A DNA stretch of 64,000 nucleotides from assembly GCA_945881875.1 (NCBI GenBank), contig CAMCVH010000005.1, forward strand, positions 62,001 to 126,000, given 5' to 3'. The position numbers and the translations under genes were made by a program. Below the pieces are notes generated by a model. It worked only from the letters and a program-made list of their open reading frames with translations. It did no database searches and had not been told where the DNA came from. Shown piece by piece: positions 1-9,569 of the stretch (position 1 is its first letter; each line of letters begins with the position of its first letter). The stretch is from Polynucleobacter meluiroseus (GTDB lineage Bacteria; Pseudomonadota; Gammaproteobacteria; Burkholderiales; Burkholderiaceae).

Positions 1-726
1 GATTAATTCAATGAATATCGCACTGTCATTTGGCAATACGATAGGGCGATTTGAAAGAGAGTGTGGGGCGATTGGGGCCAATACGACGCCAGCAACTGAT
101 GGATGCAAAATAGGACCGCCTGCAGACATTGAGTAAGCAGTTGAACCTGTTGGCGTGGCTACGATCAAACCATCTGAGCGTTGGTCGTACATAAATTGAT
201 CATTAACATGTACGGTTAACTCAAGCATTCCAGAAAAGCCTGAACGATTAACAACGACATCATTTAAGGCTAAACCATTACCAATAACTTCTTTTCCTCT
301 AATGACCTCGGCCTCAAGTAAATATCTGATGTCTTCAGTAAAGTGGCCGTTGAGCATTTCTTCCAAGACTGATTGCGCATCTTTTAATGGGATATCGGTC
401 ATATAACCCAAGGTACCCATATTGATACCTATGAGCGGAACTTCCTTACCAGCGATTTGCCGTGCCACCCCAAGCATGGTTCCGTCGCCACCTAATACAA
501 TAACTAAGTCAATTTGCCCCTGAAAATCAGAAGTTTTGATTATTGGAAGGCTCGTTATTACTGAATTTTCAGCTGTATCTGATTCTAAATAAACATCACA
601 GCCTAATGCTTGAAGGGTCTTTGCAAGCTCGTTTAACATGAGCGCAAAGCCATCAGCTTGGTATTTTCCAACCAAGGCTATTTTCTTAAAATGGCAATTT
701 GAGTGATTTGTCTTAAGATTTGACAT
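1..726 (-). CDS. nadK: NAD kinase, C-terminal end missing at window edge
   Basis: ATP-dependent phosphorylation of NAD to NADP in the cytoplasm. Reading leftward from ATG at 726 gives 242 codons that run off position 1. The translation has the diagnostic GGDGT motif at residues 79-83, an N-terminal 'KIALVGKYQ' strand, the NE/ND-type segment 'LALNDVVVNRS' and the 'DGLIVATPTGSTAYSMSAGGP' region of the family. Full-length enzymes are about 290-300 residues, so roughly 50-60 C-terminal residues lie outside the window. It is divergent from hrcA across only 46 bases and has no Shine-Dalgarno sequence; see the promoter entry at 734-763. The identification is secure. Confidence 0.95.
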   Translation of the reverse strand, partial: MSNLKTNHSNCHFKKIALVGKYQADGFALMLNELAKTLQALGCDVYLESDTAENSVITSLPIIKTSDFQGQIDLVIVLGGDGTMLGVARQIAGKEVPLIGINMGTLGYMTDIPLKDAQSVLEEMLNGHFTEDIRYLLEAEVIRGKEVIGNGLALNDVVVNRSGFSGMLELTVHVNDQFMYDQRSDGLIVATPTGSTAYSMSAGGPILHPSVAGVVLAPIAPHSLSNRPIVLPNDSAIFIELI

Positions 727-733
727 GATGTTG

Positions 734-763
734 ATTAAACCATAGCCCTAATAGCCCTACAAT
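734..763. promoter_or_regulatory. Interlocked divergent promoters of nadK and hrcA with a 9-bp tandem repeat
   Basis: Leftward (nadK): TTGTAG at 762-757, 17-base spacer, TTTAAT at 739-734. Rightward (hrcA): TTAAAC at 735-740, 17-base spacer, TACAAT at 758-763. The -10 of each overlaps the -35 of the other. The shared spacer holds a perfect tandem repeat, ATAGCCCTA twice (742-750 and 751-759). Predicted starts fall 0-3 bases before each start codon. Assignment is by eye from sigma-70 consensus; the -35 boxes match only 3 of 6. Confidence 0.4.
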
Positions 764-772
764 TACTAAATC

Positions 773-1795
773 ATGGATGAACGTTCAAAAAGCCTCTTAA
801 AAACTCTGATTGAGCACTATATTGCTGACGGGCAGCCGGTCGGCTCGCGAGCTCTCTCTAAGTTCTCTGGCTTGGATTTATCCGCAGCTACTATTCGTAA
901 CGTCATGGCTGATCTTGAGGAAATGGGGTTTGTTGCCAGTCCTCACACATCCTCTGGCAGAGTCCCAACTCCCAAAGGTTATCGATTATTTGTCGACACC
1001 ATGTTGACAGTAAGACCTATTGAAGAAATTATAGCCAATGAGGCGCAAGATGCGATTCAGGCAGATGCACCCCAGCGAGTCGTTGCTGCGGCTGCTCAGG
1101 TTTTATCAAACTTATCTAATTTTGCGGGTGTTGTATTAACCCCAAGACGCTCAGAATTGTTTAAGCAAATTGAATTTTTAAGACTTTCTGAAAAACGTAT
1201 TTTGTTGATTTTGGTAACCCCCGACGGTGATGTTCAGAACCGAATCATTCTTACGGATCGTGATTACAGTTCTTCAGAGCTAGTAGAAGCATCTAACTAT
1301 CTAAATAGCCAATTCGCTGGCCTTAGCTTCTTTGAGGTTAAGGAGCGACTTCGTCATGAGTTAGAGGGCTTACGCGCCGGTATTACTTCTTTGATGGAAG
1401 CTGCGCTGAAGGCTAGTGCTGATCATGCCGATGCTGATTCAGGAATGGTTATTTCTGGAGAGCGCCGTTTATTAAATGTAGGTGATCTTTCCTCTGACAT
1501 GGTTAAGCTCAAACAGTTATTTGGTATGTTTGAGGAAAAAACAGGCTTACTCCAATTATTGGATGTGTCATCTAGAGCAGAGGGGATTCAGGTTTTTATT
1601 GGCGGCGAAAGCGCTTTGGTTCCAATGGAAGATATGGCTGTTATTACTGCACCCTATAACGTTGATGGTCGTATTGTTGGAACCTTGGGGGTGATTGGTC
1701 CTACGCGCATGGCTTACGAGCGAGTTATTCCTATCGTTGACATTACCGCTAAGCTACTTTCAGGTGCTCTTAGCAGTGGGATTTATAACAAATAA
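773..1795 (+). CDS. hrcA: Heat-inducible transcription repressor HrcA
   Basis: A 340-residue repressor that binds CIRCE operators of chaperone genes and is kept active by GroEL. The N-terminal winged-helix region is visible (residues about 4-75: '[21 protein letters not shown]', then '[17 protein letters not shown]' and '[16 protein letters not shown]'), followed by the HrcA-type dimerisation and GAF-like portion. Length is normal. ATG at 773 has no Shine-Dalgarno sequence, and a TACAAT box ends only 9 bases before it, so the mRNA may be nearly leaderless. No CIRCE (TTAGCACTC-N9-GAGTGCTAA) is visible before hrcA, grpE or dnaK, so its targets (in the family often groESL) are probably elsewhere. 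Confidence 0.96.
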   Translation: MDERSKSLLKTLIEHYIADGQPVGSRALSKFSGLDLSAATIRNVMADLEEMGFVASPHTSSGRVPTPKGYRLFVDTMLTVRPIEEIIANEAQDAIQADAPQRVVAAAAQVLSNLSNFAGVVLTPRRSELFKQIEFLRLSEKRILLILVTPDGDVQNRIILTDRDYSSSELVEASNYLNSQFAGLSFFEVKERLRHELEGLRAGITSLMEAALKASADHADADSGMVISGERRLLNVGDLSSDMVKLKQLFGMFEEKTGLLQLLDVSSRAEGIQVFIGGESALVPMEDMAVITAPYNVDGRIVGTLGVIGPTRMAYERVIPIVDITAKLLSGALSSGIYNK

Positions 1796-1895
1796 CTTAA
1801 TAGACAATTAGTAAACAACAAGTAAACAATCGATGCTATACGTAACAAGTATCATCAAATTAACCACAACATTTTAAAAATACTGAGAGACTTTT

Positions 1896-2993
1896 ATGGC
1901 CCTTCAACGCCAAGCCCTACGAACAGCTATTTTAGTTGTTAACTTAGGTACGCCAGATGCCCCTACAGCAAAAGCTGTAAAGCCCTATCTAAAGCAATTT
2001 TTATCTGATCCTCGCGTTGTTGAAATACCGAAGATCATTTGGTGGTGCATTTTGAATCTGATTATTTTGCCGATTCGTTCGGGTGCTTCAGCTAAAAAAT
2101 ACTCCAGCATTTGGCTCAACGGACAGGACGGCCAACCATCGGGGTCTCCTTTATTGATCTATTCACAAAAGCAAGCTGTAGCCCTCAAGAAAACTCTAGA
2201 GGCGCAAGGTCATGAAGTGATGGTTGAAATGGCTATGCGCTATGGCAACCCCAGCTTAGAGTCTGTATTGGAGCGTATGCGTGATGCAGGTATGGAGCGT
2301 CTTCTCGTATTGCCTCTTTACCCACAATATTCTGCAACTACAACTGCATCGACCTTTGATGAAATTTTTAGAATATTAGGTTCATGGCGTAATCAGCCAG
2401 AGTTACGGATAGTGAAGCACTACCATGATCATCCGGCATACATTCAGGCACTCAAACAACAAGTTGAGTCATCATGGGTTGAGCGTGGACGCCCAGATTT
2501 TGCAGCAGGTGACAAGTTACTTTTTTCATTTCATGGAGTACCTAAAAGAACCCTTGATAAAGGTGATCCATACCATTGCGAGTGCCACAAGACCGGGCGC
2601 CTATTGCGTGAGGCGCTAGGACTAAGTAGCGAGGAAGCCATGGTCACTTTCCAGTCTCGTTTTGGAAAAGCTGAATGGCTAAAGCCATACACTGCGCCCA
2701 CTGTAAAAATGTTGGGAGAGAAAAAGACTCGCCGTTTAGATATTTTTTGCCCTGGGTTCCCAGCAGATTGCTTGGAAACTTTAGAAGAAATTGCTATGGA
2801 AGTTCAAGAAGACTTCATCCACTCTGGTGGCCAAGAATATAACTACATAGCATGTCTCAATGATGCTCAGCCCTGGGTTAATGGTCTAACTCAAATCGCT
2901 ATGGAGCATTTAGGCTCTTGGCCTCTCAGTGCTGAATCTGCTGAGAGTTTGGCACTTAGCCAAAAAAGAGCTGCCGATTTGAATGTTAAGTAA
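1896..2993 (+). CDS. hemH: Ferrochelatase
   Basis: Inserts ferrous iron into protoporphyrin IX, the last step of protoheme synthesis. The 365-residue protein has the family N-terminus 'AILVVNLGTPDAPT' (11-24), 'LVLPLYPQYSATTTAS' (about 137-152), the catalytic histidine in 'SFHGVPKR' (H213), 'TFQSRFGKAEWLKPYT' and the acidic 'CPGFPADCLETLEE' site. It lies between hrcA and grpE in the same direction, the usual Burkholderiales arrangement. The 102-base gap before it holds a short direct repeat (AGTAAACAA twice near 1810-1828) but no clear promoter. A bulged hairpin follows immediately after its stop codon. Confidence 0.97.
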   Translation: MALQRQALRTAILVVNLGTPDAPTAKAVKPYLKQFLSDPRVVEIPKIIWWCILNLIILPIRSGASAKKYSSIWLNGQDGQPSGSPLLIYSQKQAVALKKTLEAQGHEVMVEMAMRYGNPSLESVLERMRDAGMERLLVLPLYPQYSATTTASTFDEIFRILGSWRNQPELRIVKHYHDHPAYIQALKQQVESSWVERGRPDFAAGDKLLFSFHGVPKRTLDKGDPYHCECHKTGRLLREALGLSSEEAMVTFQSRFGKAEWLKPYTAPTVKMLGEKKTRRLDIFCPGFPADCLETLEEIAMEVQEDFIHSGGQEYNYIACLNDAQPWVNGLTQIAMEHLGSWPLSAESAESLALSQKRAADLNVK

Positions 2994-2994
2994 A

Positions 2995-3027
2995 CCTCAA
3001 TCAGGAGAGAAATATTTCCTATTGAGG
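2995..3027 (+). repeat. Inverted repeat between hemH and the grpE heat-shock promoter
   Basis: CCTCAAT-C-AGGA (2995-3006) pairs with TCCTATTGAGG (3017-3027): 11 base pairs with a one-base bulge and a 10-base loop. It begins one base after the hemH stop and ends one base before the -35 box of the grpE promoter. No T-run follows, so it is a poor intrinsic terminator. It could be an RNA-end hairpin for hemH or an operator. It does not resemble CIRCE. Confidence 0.5.
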
Positions 3028-3028
3028 A

Positions 3029-3056
3029 CTTGAATAAATGCTTTTTATCCCAATAT
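3029..3056 (+). promoter_or_regulatory. Sigma-32-type heat-shock promoter of grpE
   Basis: CTTGAA (3029-3034), a 14-base spacer and CCCAATAT (3049-3056) closely match the RpoH consensus CTTGAAA-N11-16-CCCCATNT. It lies about 27 bases before the grpE start codon, which has a strong GGAGGA Shine-Dalgarno sequence at 3068-3073. Confidence 0.8.
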
Positions 3057-3083
3057 GCTTGTTTGTTGGAGGATTAAAAAGCA

Positions 3084-3650
3084 ATGAGCCAAGATAAAAA
3101 TCAAGAAAATCAACAAGATATCAATAAACCCACGGATTTACCAAGCGCTGAAGAAGCGGTGGTAGGCGACGATGCTTTAGCTGGGCATCCACCCCCAAGT
3201 CCTGAGGAAATGATTGCGTTACTGCAAGCTCAACTTCAGGAACATCAAGATCAATTTTTACGGGCTAAAGCGGAAGTCGAAAACGCACGTAGAAGATCTA
3301 TCGAAGAAGTTGCTAAAGCCCATAAATTCGCAATTGAGGGATTTGCTGAGAGTTTATTACCAGTTCTCGATAGTTTGACTGCTGCGCTATCTGATAACGG
3401 CGAGGATTCTACAAAGATGAAAGAGGGTATTGAGCTAACACTCAAACAACTCATGTCTGCTCTAGAAAGAGGTCGCGTTCAAGAGATCAACCCAGTTGGT
3501 GAAAAGTTTGACCCACATCGTCATCAGGCAATTGCAATGGTGCCGCATGAGCAAGAAGCTAATACGGTTGTAACCGTATTGCAAAAAGGTTATTTAATTG
3601 CTGATCGAATTTTAAGGCCTGCGTTGGTGACAGTTAGTCAGCCCAAGTAA
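3084..3650 (+). CDS. grpE: Nucleotide exchange factor GrpE
   Basis: Releases ADP from DnaK in the DnaK-DnaJ-GrpE chaperone cycle. The protein is 188 residues with the usual order: a disordered acidic N-terminus (1-45), a long coiled-coil helix ('[29 protein letters not shown]', written here in part as residues about 45-73), then a beta-wing C-terminal domain with '[12 protein letters not shown]' and '[24 protein letters not shown]'. It has its own heat-shock promoter (3029-3056) and a strong GGAGGA ribosome binding site, and stands 64 bases before dnaK. Confidence 0.97.
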   Translation: MSQDKNQENQQDINKPTDLPSAEEAVVGDDALAGHPPPSPEEMIALLQAQLQEHQDQFLRAKAEVENARRRSIEEVAKAHKFAIEGFAESLLPVLDSLTAALSDNGEDSTKMKEGIELTLKQLMSALERGRVQEINPVGEKFDPHRHQAIAMVPHEQEANTVVTVLQKGYLIADRILRPALVTVSQPK

Positions 3651-3656
3651 CAGGTA

Positions 3657-3683
3657 TTGAAATATCAGCATTTATCCCCATAT
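3657..3683 (+). promoter_or_regulatory. Sigma-32-type heat-shock promoter of dnaK
   Basis: TTGAAA (3657-3662), a 13-base spacer and a perfect CCCCATAT (3676-3683) match the RpoH consensus. The predicted transcript starts about 25 bases before dnaK. With the grpE promoter this gives dnaK-dnaJ independent heat-shock control inside the hrcA-hemH-grpE cluster. Confidence 0.85.
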
Positions 3684-3714
3684 TGAACATATAAACACTA
3701 TTTAGGAGTTAAGC

Positions 3715-5637
3715 ATGGCTAAGATTATCGGTATTGACTTAGGTACAACCAATTCGTGTGTATCTGTTTTAGAAGGCAATGTTCCCAAAGTGATTGAAAA
3801 CGCAGAGGGTGCTCGTACAACACCTTCGATCATCGCTTACATGGAAGATGGCGAAATTTTGGTTGGTGCACCTGCTAAGCGCCAATCAGTGACTAACCCA
3901 CACAATACTTTGTATGCGGTTAAGCGTTTGATTGGTCGTAAGTTCGACGAAAAAGAAGTGCAAAAAGATATTAATTTGATGCCCTATAAAATTGCAAAAG
4001 CTGATAACGGTGATGCATGGGTGGAGGTTCGCGGTAAGAAAATGGCCCCTCCGCAAATTTCAGCTGAAGTTCTTCGTAAGATGAAGAAAACTGCCGAAGA
4101 CTACTTGGGTGAAGAAGTAACAGAGGCCGTAATTACTGTGCCAGCTTACTTTAACGATAGCCAACGTCAAGCAACTAAAGATGCGGGTCGCATTGCTGGT
4201 TTAGATGTGAAGCGTATTATTAACGAACCTACTGCAGCTGCTTTAGCCTTTGGCTTGGATAAACAAGAAAAGGGCGATCGTAAGATTGCTGTCTACGACT
4301 TGGGTGGCGGTACTTTTGACGTTTCAATTATTGAAATCGCTGATGTTGATAGTGAAAAACAATTTGAAGTACTCTCAACAAACGGTGACACATTCTTAGG
4401 TGGTGAAGATTTTGACCAGCGCATCATTGATTTCATCATCACTGAGTTCAAAAAAGATCAGGGTGTTGATTTATCTAAGGACGTATTAGCGCTACAACGT
4501 TTAAAAGAAGCTGCTGAGAAAGCTAAGATTGAATTGTCATCAGGTCAACAGACAGATATTAATTTGCCATACATCACAGCTGATGCCTCAGGTCCTAAGC
4601 ACTTAAATATCAAAATGACGCGCTCTAAATTAGAGTCCCTTGTTGAGGATTTAATTGCTAGAACTATCGAGCCATGTCGCATCGCTATTAAAGATGCTGG
4701 TGTTGCAATTGGCGATATTCAAGACGTAATTTTGGTTGGCGGTATGACACGTATGCCAAAAGTGCAGGAGAAAGTTAAAGAGTTCTTTGGTCAGGAGCCA
4801 CGTAAAGACGTTAACCCTGATGAGGCTGTTGCCGCTGGTGCTGCGATTCAAGGTGCAGTTCTTTCTGGTGATCGTACAGATGTCTTGTTGTTAGATGTAA
4901 CGCCTCTCTCATTAGGTATTGAGACCTTGGGTGGCGTGATGACTAAGATGATCAAAAAGAATACAACTATCCCAACAAAGCATGCTCAAGTTTTCTCAAC
5001 GGCAGAAGATAATCAACCTGCTGTAACTATTAAAGTGTTCCAAGGTGAGCGTGAGATGGCTGTAGCAAACAAAGTGTTGGGTGAGTTTAATCTTGAAGGT
5101 ATTGCCCCAGCTTCACGTGGTGCGCCACAAATTGAAGTGTCGTTTGATATCGATGCCAACGGTATCTTGCACGTTGGTGCAAAAGATAAGGCAACTGGTA
5201 AAGAAAATAAAATCACCATTAAAGCTAACTCAGGTTTATCTGAAGAAGAAATTGCTAACATGGTTAAAGATGCCGAAATCAATGCTGAAGAAGATCGCAA
5301 GTTACGTGAATTGGTAGATGCGCGCAATACTGCTGAAGCGCTTGTTCACTCAACTAAAAAAGCACTTGAAGAACATGGAGCATCTTTAGAGGCCAGTGAA
5401 AAAGAAAAAATTGAAGTTGCATTAAAGGATTTGGAGGAGGTTGCTAAGGGCGCTGATAAGGAAGCCATTACTACTAAAACCGAAGAGTTAGGTAAAGCTA
5501 GTCAAAAATTAGGCGAAAAGGTTTATGCTGCTATGGCTGAAAAAGAGCAAGCTGCTCAGCCAAGTGGTGATAATGCTAAGCCTAAGGACGACAATGTCGT
5601 TGATGCCGAATTCAAGGAAGTAAACGATAAGAAGTAA
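3715..5637 (+). CDS. dnaK: Molecular chaperone DnaK (Hsp70)
   Basis: ATP-driven Hsp70 chaperone, 640 residues, normal length. The ATPase domain starts with '[18 protein letters not shown]' (4-21) and contains '[14 protein letters not shown]', '[13 protein letters not shown]' and '[13 protein letters not shown]'. The linker '[16 protein letters not shown]' leads to the substrate-binding domain, and the C-terminal lid ends in the acidic '[16 protein letters not shown]' tail typical of proteobacterial DnaK. The start ATG has an AGGAG ribosome binding site. dnaJ follows after 9 bases, so the two are co-transcribed from the RpoH-type promoter at 3657. Confidence 0.99.
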   Translation: MAKIIGIDLGTTNSCVSVLEGNVPKVIENAEGARTTPSIIAYMEDGEILVGAPAKRQSVTNPHNTLYAVKRLIGRKFDEKEVQKDINLMPYKIAKADNGDAWVEVRGKKMAPPQISAEVLRKMKKTAEDYLGEEVTEAVITVPAYFNDSQRQATKDAGRIAGLDVKRIINEPTAAALAFGLDKQEKGDRKIAVYDLGGGTFDVSIIEIADVDSEKQFEVLSTNGDTFLGGEDFDQRIIDFIITEFKKDQGVDLSKDVLALQRLKEAAEKAKIELSSGQQTDINLPYITADASGPKHLNIKMTRSKLESLVEDLIARTIEPCRIAIKDAGVAIGDIQDVILVGGMTRMPKVQEKVKEFFGQEPRKDVNPDEAVAAGAAIQGAVLSGDRTDVLLLDVTPLSLGIETLGGVMTKMIKKNTTIPTKHAQVFSTAEDNQPAVTIKVFQGEREMAVANKVLGEFNLEGIAPASRGAPQIEVSFDIDANGILHVGAKDKATGKENKITIKANSGLSEEEIANMVKDAEINAEEDRKLRELVDARNTAEALVHSTKKALEEHGASLEASEKEKIEVALKDLEEVAKGADKEAITTKTEELGKASQKLGEKVYAAMAEKEQAAQPSGDNAKPKDDNVVDAEFKEVNDKK

Positions 5638-5646
5638 GGAACAGTT

Positions 5647-6786
5647 TTGTCTACCAAGCGCGACTTTTATGAAATTCTGGGTGTAGCTCGGAGTGCTACT
5701 GACGATGAGATTAAAAAATCTTATCGAAAGATGGCTATGAAGCATCACCCAGACCGTAACCCAGATAACAAAGAGGCAGAGGCCAAGTTTAAAGAGGCCA
5801 AAGAGGCCTATGAGATGCTATCGGACCCTCAAAAGCGCGCTGCATACGACCAGTATGGTCATGCTGGAGTTGACCCTAATATGGGCGGCTTCGGCGGTGG
5901 TGGCGGTGGTGGTCAAGGTTTTGGTGGCTTCTCAGACGCTTTTGGAGATATCTTTGGGGATATCTTCGGGGGTGGCGCTCAAGGGCGTAGTGGTCCACAG
6001 GTTTATCGCGGTGCTGATTTGCGCTATAGCATGGAAATTAGCTTGGAAGAGGCTGCTAACGGCCACGATACTCAAATTCGAGTACCTAGCTGGTCTAATT
6101 GCGATCCATGTCATGGAAGTGGTGCAGAGCCTGGTTCAAAAGTTGAAACGTGTACCACCTGTAATGGTGTGGGACAGGTTCGGGTTGCTCAGGGATTTTT
6201 CTCAATGCAACAAACTTGCCCTCGATGCAGTGGATCAGGAAGTTACATACCAAAGCCGTGTAAAAAATGTCACGGTGCTGGCAAGACAAAATCCCAAAAG
6301 ACCTTAGAAGTAAAAATTCCTGCTGGTATCGATGATGGTATACGCATCCGTTCAAGCGGTAATGGTGAGCCTGGCGTTAATGGTGGTCCTAGTGGAGACT
6401 TGTATGTTGAAGTTCACATCAAGCCGCATCCAGTCTTCGAAAGAGATGGTGAAGATTTGCATTGCAAGATGCCGATTTCATTCGTAGAAGCTATTTTGGG
6501 TGGTGAGATCGAGGTGCCCACTTTATCTGGCAAGGCTACTTTTGATGTCCCTGAGGGTACTCAAAGTGGGCGTACTTTTAGATTACGTTCAAAAGGTATT
6601 AAGAGTTTGCGCACGAGTTTGCCTGGTGATCTTTATATCCATGTTCAGGTCGAAACCCCTGTTAAATTAACTCAGGCACAAAAGGACTTACTCAAACAGT
6701 TTGACGACAGTCTTAAAGCTGGAGGAGCAAAACATAGTCCTCAGCAAAAAGGTTTTCTGGATCGAGTTAAAGATTTTTTTAATTAA
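5647..6786 (+). CDS. dnaJ: Co-chaperone DnaJ (Hsp40)
   Basis: Stimulates the DnaK ATPase and delivers substrates. The 379-residue protein has the J domain with HPD at 34-36, a Gly/Phe-rich stretch (about 78-115), four CxxCxGxG zinc repeats ([32 protein letters not shown]) and the C-terminal substrate-binding domains. The start is TTG: the translation '[13 protein letters not shown]' begins exactly where the family does, and AAGGA precedes it with six bases between. The weak start codon after the strong dnaK site should lower DnaJ relative to DnaK. It converges on panB with only five bases between stop codons. Confidence 0.98.
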   Translation: MSTKRDFYEILGVARSATDDEIKKSYRKMAMKHHPDRNPDNKEAEAKFKEAKEAYEMLSDPQKRAAYDQYGHAGVDPNMGGFGGGGGGGQGFGGFSDAFGDIFGDIFGGGAQGRSGPQVYRGADLRYSMEISLEEAANGHDTQIRVPSWSNCDPCHGSGAEPGSKVETCTTCNGVGQVRVAQGFFSMQQTCPRCSGSGSYIPKPCKKCHGAGKTKSQKTLEVKIPAGIDDGIRIRSSGNGEPGVNGGPSGDLYVEVHIKPHPVFERDGEDLHCKMPISFVEAILGGEIEVPTLSGKATFDVPEGTQSGRTFRLRSKGIKSLRTSLPGDLYIHVQVETPVKLTQAQKDLLKQFDDSLKAGGAKHSPQQKGFLDRVKDFFN

Positions 6787-6791
6787 GCCAG

Positions 6792-7619
6792 TTAAGCTTT
6801 AAAGCAGTGCTCAGGGCCCGGAAAAGTTCCGGCTTTGACCGCTGTAATATAGGCTACAACAGCAGCTTCAATTGAGGCTTGCCCCTCTAAAAAGTTTTTA
6901 ACAAACTTTGGTGAGCGGCCTGGAAAAGCACCCAACATATCATGCATCACTAAAACTTGACCAGAGCATTCTGGCCCTGCACCGATGCCAATTGTTGGAA
7001 TATTGATTGATTGCGTTACTCTTGCCCCAAGTTCAGATGGGATGGCTTCTAAAACAATCATTTGGGCGCCGGCAGATTCAAGTGCAATCGCATCAGCAAC
7101 TAACTGTTGAGCTGATTCAGGAGATTTACCTTGAACTTTAAAGCCACCAAGAGCATGGATGGATTGGGGTAGTAAACCTAAATGGCCACAAACAGGAACA
7201 CTTCTTTGCACTAAAAACTTAACAGTATCAGCTAACCATTCGCCACCTTCAAGCTTGACCATTTGTGCACCGGCACGCATCAAAAGAACAGCATTTTCCA
7301 TGGCTTTTTCAGGGGTGGAGTAAGACCCAAAAGGCATGTCTGCAATAAGGAAAGCAGATTGATTACCTCTTGATACACATTGAGTGTGATAGACCATATC
7401 TGTCATGGTCACGGGAGTTGTTGTGCAGTGACCCTGAACAACATTACCTAATGAATCACCTATTAACATGGCATCAATGCCAGCATGATCGATTAAGGCA
7501 GAAAAACTTGATTCATAAGCAGTTAAAACAGCAATCTTTTCTCCAGATTGATGCATTGCGTGTAATTGAGTAATTGTTTTTGGTGAGCGATCGGCATTTT
7601 TTTCTTGTAAGTAAGCCAT
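6792..7619 (-). CDS. panB: 3-methyl-2-oxobutanoate hydroxymethyltransferase
   Basis: Transfers a hydroxymethyl group from methylene-THF to alpha-ketoisovalerate to make ketopantoate, the first step of pantothenate and CoA synthesis. The 275 residues include '[36 protein letters not shown]' (about 28-63, Mg-binding Asp in GDSLGN), 'VKLEGGEW' and '[20 protein letters not shown]'. It is the last gene of the leftward pcnB-folK-panB group, 9 bases after folK. That arrangement also occurs in enteric bacteria. Confidence 0.97.
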   Translation of the reverse strand: MAYLQEKNADRSPKTITQLHAMHQSGEKIAVLTAYESSFSALIDHAGIDAMLIGDSLGNVVQGHCTTTPVTMTDMVYHTQCVSRGNQSAFLIADMPFGSYSTPEKAMENAVLLMRAGAQMVKLEGGEWLADTVKFLVQRSVPVCGHLGLLPQSIHALGGFKVQGKSPESAQQLVADAIALESAGAQMIVLEAIPSELGARVTQSINIPTIGIGAGPECSGQVLVMHDMLGAFPGRSPKFVKNFLEGQASIEAAVVAYITAVKAGTFPGPEHCFKA

Positions 7620-7628
7620 TTTTAAATC

Positions 7629-8132
7629 CTAGTGATGTTGGATGGGGCAACTTAAGCCCTTTATCTTTTCAATGCGTTGATGTGCAACATTATCGACGTA
7701 TTGAGAAAGCTTTCCAAATCCAGGAAGCTCTAAATCGGGTGCAATTTCTAATAAGGGTAAAAGCACAAAGGCTCTTTCAACCATTCTTGGATGAGGAATA
7801 GTCAATTTTTCTTTTTGAACTGAAATTGCATCGTAAGCCAACACGTCTAAATCAAGAGTTCTTGGAGCGTTAATGTAAGGTCTTTCACGTCCAAATGAAA
7901 ATTCAATATTTTGACAAATGTTTAACAAATCTTCAGGGGTAAGTGCTGTCTCAATGGATACAACCGCATTGATGAAGTCGTTACCAGTAGCATTGACGGG
8001 GGCGCTTTGATAGAGGCAACTGCGAGTTTTTACCTGTAGCTCAGGATTTAGAGCCAAACAAACGATTGCATCAGTAATGAACTGTCTTGTGTCACCAATA
8101 TTGCCGCCAAGACCGATATAGGCTAACGCCAT
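7629..8132 (-). CDS. folK: 2-amino-4-hydroxy-6-hydroxymethyldihydropteridine pyrophosphokinase
   Basis: Pyrophosphorylates hydroxymethyldihydropterin in folate synthesis. The 167-residue protein starts 'MALAYIGLGGNIGD', has the substrate region 'SAPVNATGNDFINAVVSIET' and the signature 'GRERPYINAPRTLDLDVLAYD' carrying the two catalytic Mg-binding aspartates in DLD. Length is normal. It lies 39 bases after pcnB and 9 before panB on the same strand. Confidence 0.97.
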   Translation of the reverse strand: MALAYIGLGGNIGDTRQFITDAIVCLALNPELQVKTRSCLYQSAPVNATGNDFINAVVSIETALTPEDLLNICQNIEFSFGRERPYINAPRTLDLDVLAYDAISVQKEKLTIPHPRMVERAFVLLPLLEIAPDLELPGFGKLSQYVDNVAHQRIEKIKGLSCPIQHH

Positions 8133-8171
8133 AAAACTTCCCCTTGTTAGTTACAGTACTTTATCTTTTTT

Positions 8172-9569
8172 TTAACTTGTTTGCTCAGGAGGCGTAGATT
8201 TTGCCGATCTGGACCTAGTTCTTCGTCTTTTTCTCTTGGGGGATGTGGTGTTTGGGTCTGGCGCAGTGTTTTTAACAAGGGCCATGAGATCTTGACGAAT
8301 AGGATCATCACCTAGCCAAAAGTCAGTCCACCATTGCCCTATTTCGTTTGAGATTTCACCGGTTTCGCAGCGCAATAATAGGAAGTCATACCCAGCTTTA
8401 AATTTAGAGCTATCAATTAGGCGGAAAGGATATCGACCAACCCTTTTTTCTAATCTAGGTTGCATGGTCCAAATTTCACGCATATCTGCTTCATGACGGC
8501 GCTGCATCCCAAGAAAATTTTTCTGAGACTCAAATACTTCATCAATAGCTGCGTGTAATGCCGGGACACTTTGCATGCCATCATTTTCATAATGAGCCCA
8601 AGCATCTTGAACGTCATGCCAAAGTAGGCTGGCAAATAAAAATCCTGGTGAAACAGGCTTGCCTTCATGAACTCTTAAGTCCGTATTGTCTAAAGATTTT
8701 TTTACAAAAATTGAACGGTCTTCATTTTCTAAAATTGCATCAATCAAAGGCAATATCTTTTGATGTAGACCCACATCCTTTAAACCTTGTAGAGAAGCCC
8801 AGGCGTGTCCAGACATCAATAACTTTAGAATTTCATCAAATAAGCGTGAGCTTGGAACATCTTGTATAAGATCTCCAAGCTTTTCTAATGGAGCAAGAGT
8901 CTCAGTTTGAATCTGAAAGCCAGTTTTGGCTGCAAAACGTATGGCGCGTAACATGCGTACTGGATCTTCTCGGTAACGTTGGCTGGGTTCTCCAATCATC
9001 CTAAGCGTTCTTGCCTCAATATCTTGCATACCACCGTGGTAATCCAAAACAGTTTCAGTTTGAGGGTCGTAATACATGGCATTGATGGTGAAGTCACGGC
9101 GTGTGGCATCTTCTCCCTGACTACCCCACACATTGTCTCTAAGGATTCGACCATTAGCAGCCACGTGGGCATCCTCAGCTTGTACATGCGCCCTAAAAGT
9201 AGACACTTCAATTATTTCAGGTCTATCTTTGCCGTAGAAAGTAACGTGAACAATCTGGAAACGTCGACCAATAAGTCTGGATCTTCTAAAAAGCTTTTGC
9301 ACTTGATCGGGAGTTGCGTTGGTAGCCACATCAAAATCCTTGGGGGCGATACCTAGGAGCAAATCTCTCACTGCTCCGCCAACTATATAGGCGTTAAAAC
9401 CTGCATCTTGCAAAACATGAGTCACCTTTACCGCATTTTTAGAGAGCAATTCTGGGTTAATTTGGTGTGCACGCTTAAGAAATTTTTTGGGTACCAAACC
9501 ATGGCCGTGTAACAGACTTTTTTGCTTATTAGGTTTACTAAGAATGCGATCAAAAAAACGGCGAATCAT
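8172..9569 (-). CDS. pcnB: Poly(A) polymerase PcnB
   Basis: Adds 3' poly(A) tails that mark RNA for decay. The 465-residue protein has the class II nucleotidyltransferase signature 'AYIVGGAVRDLLLGIAPKDFDVAT' near residues 59-82 with the DxD metal site, then 'RDFTINAMYYDP' and the tRNA-nucleotidyltransferase-like body 'RYREDPVRMLRAIRFAAKTGF'. It ends in a strongly basic tail ('PKRKRRRTRSRSAKS') likely to contact RNA, similar to the tail of E. coli PAP I. The start overlaps the HAD gene's stop in an ATGA, implying translational coupling. CCA-adding enzyme is the related alternative, but the basic tail and the folK-panB context favour PcnB. Confidence 0.93.
   Translation of the reverse strand: MIRRFFDRILSKPNKQKSLLHGHGLVPKKFLKRAHQINPELLSKNAVKVTHVLQDAGFNAYIVGGAVRDLLLGIAPKDFDVATNATPDQVQKLFRRSRLIGRRFQIVHVTFYGKDRPEIIEVSTFRAHVQAEDAHVAANGRILRDNVWGSQGEDATRRDFTINAMYYDPQTETVLDYHGGMQDIEARTLRMIGEPSQRYREDPVRMLRAIRFAAKTGFQIQTETLAPLEKLGDLIQDVPSSRLFDEILKLLMSGHAWASLQGLKDVGLHQKILPLIDAILENEDRSIFVKKSLDNTDLRVHEGKPVSPGFLFASLLWHDVQDAWAHYENDGMQSVPALHAAIDEVFESQKNFLGMQRRHEADMREIWTMQPRLEKRVGRYPFRLIDSSKFKAGYDFLLLRCETGEISNEIGQWWTDFWLGDDPIRQDLMALVKNTAPDPNTTSPKRKRRRTRSRSAKSTPPEQTS

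Noticed and set aside
1837..1858. Dyad GATGCTATAC/GTATCATC before hemH as an operator
   Set aside because: The symmetry is imperfect, with two extra bases in one arm, and it has no convincing promoter context.
5013..5327. 104-codon open frame antisense to dnaK
   Set aside because: Typical shadow opposite a highly biased gene; no plausible start signal or domain.
5932..6355. Open frames opposite and in other frames of dnaJ
   Set aside because: They lie entirely inside dnaJ, whose J domain and zinc repeats are unambiguous; the alternative translations have no recognisable motif.
8979..9356. 125-codon open frame antisense to pcnB
   Set aside because: Overlaps the conserved nucleotidyltransferase region of pcnB and shows no family resemblance or ribosome binding site.
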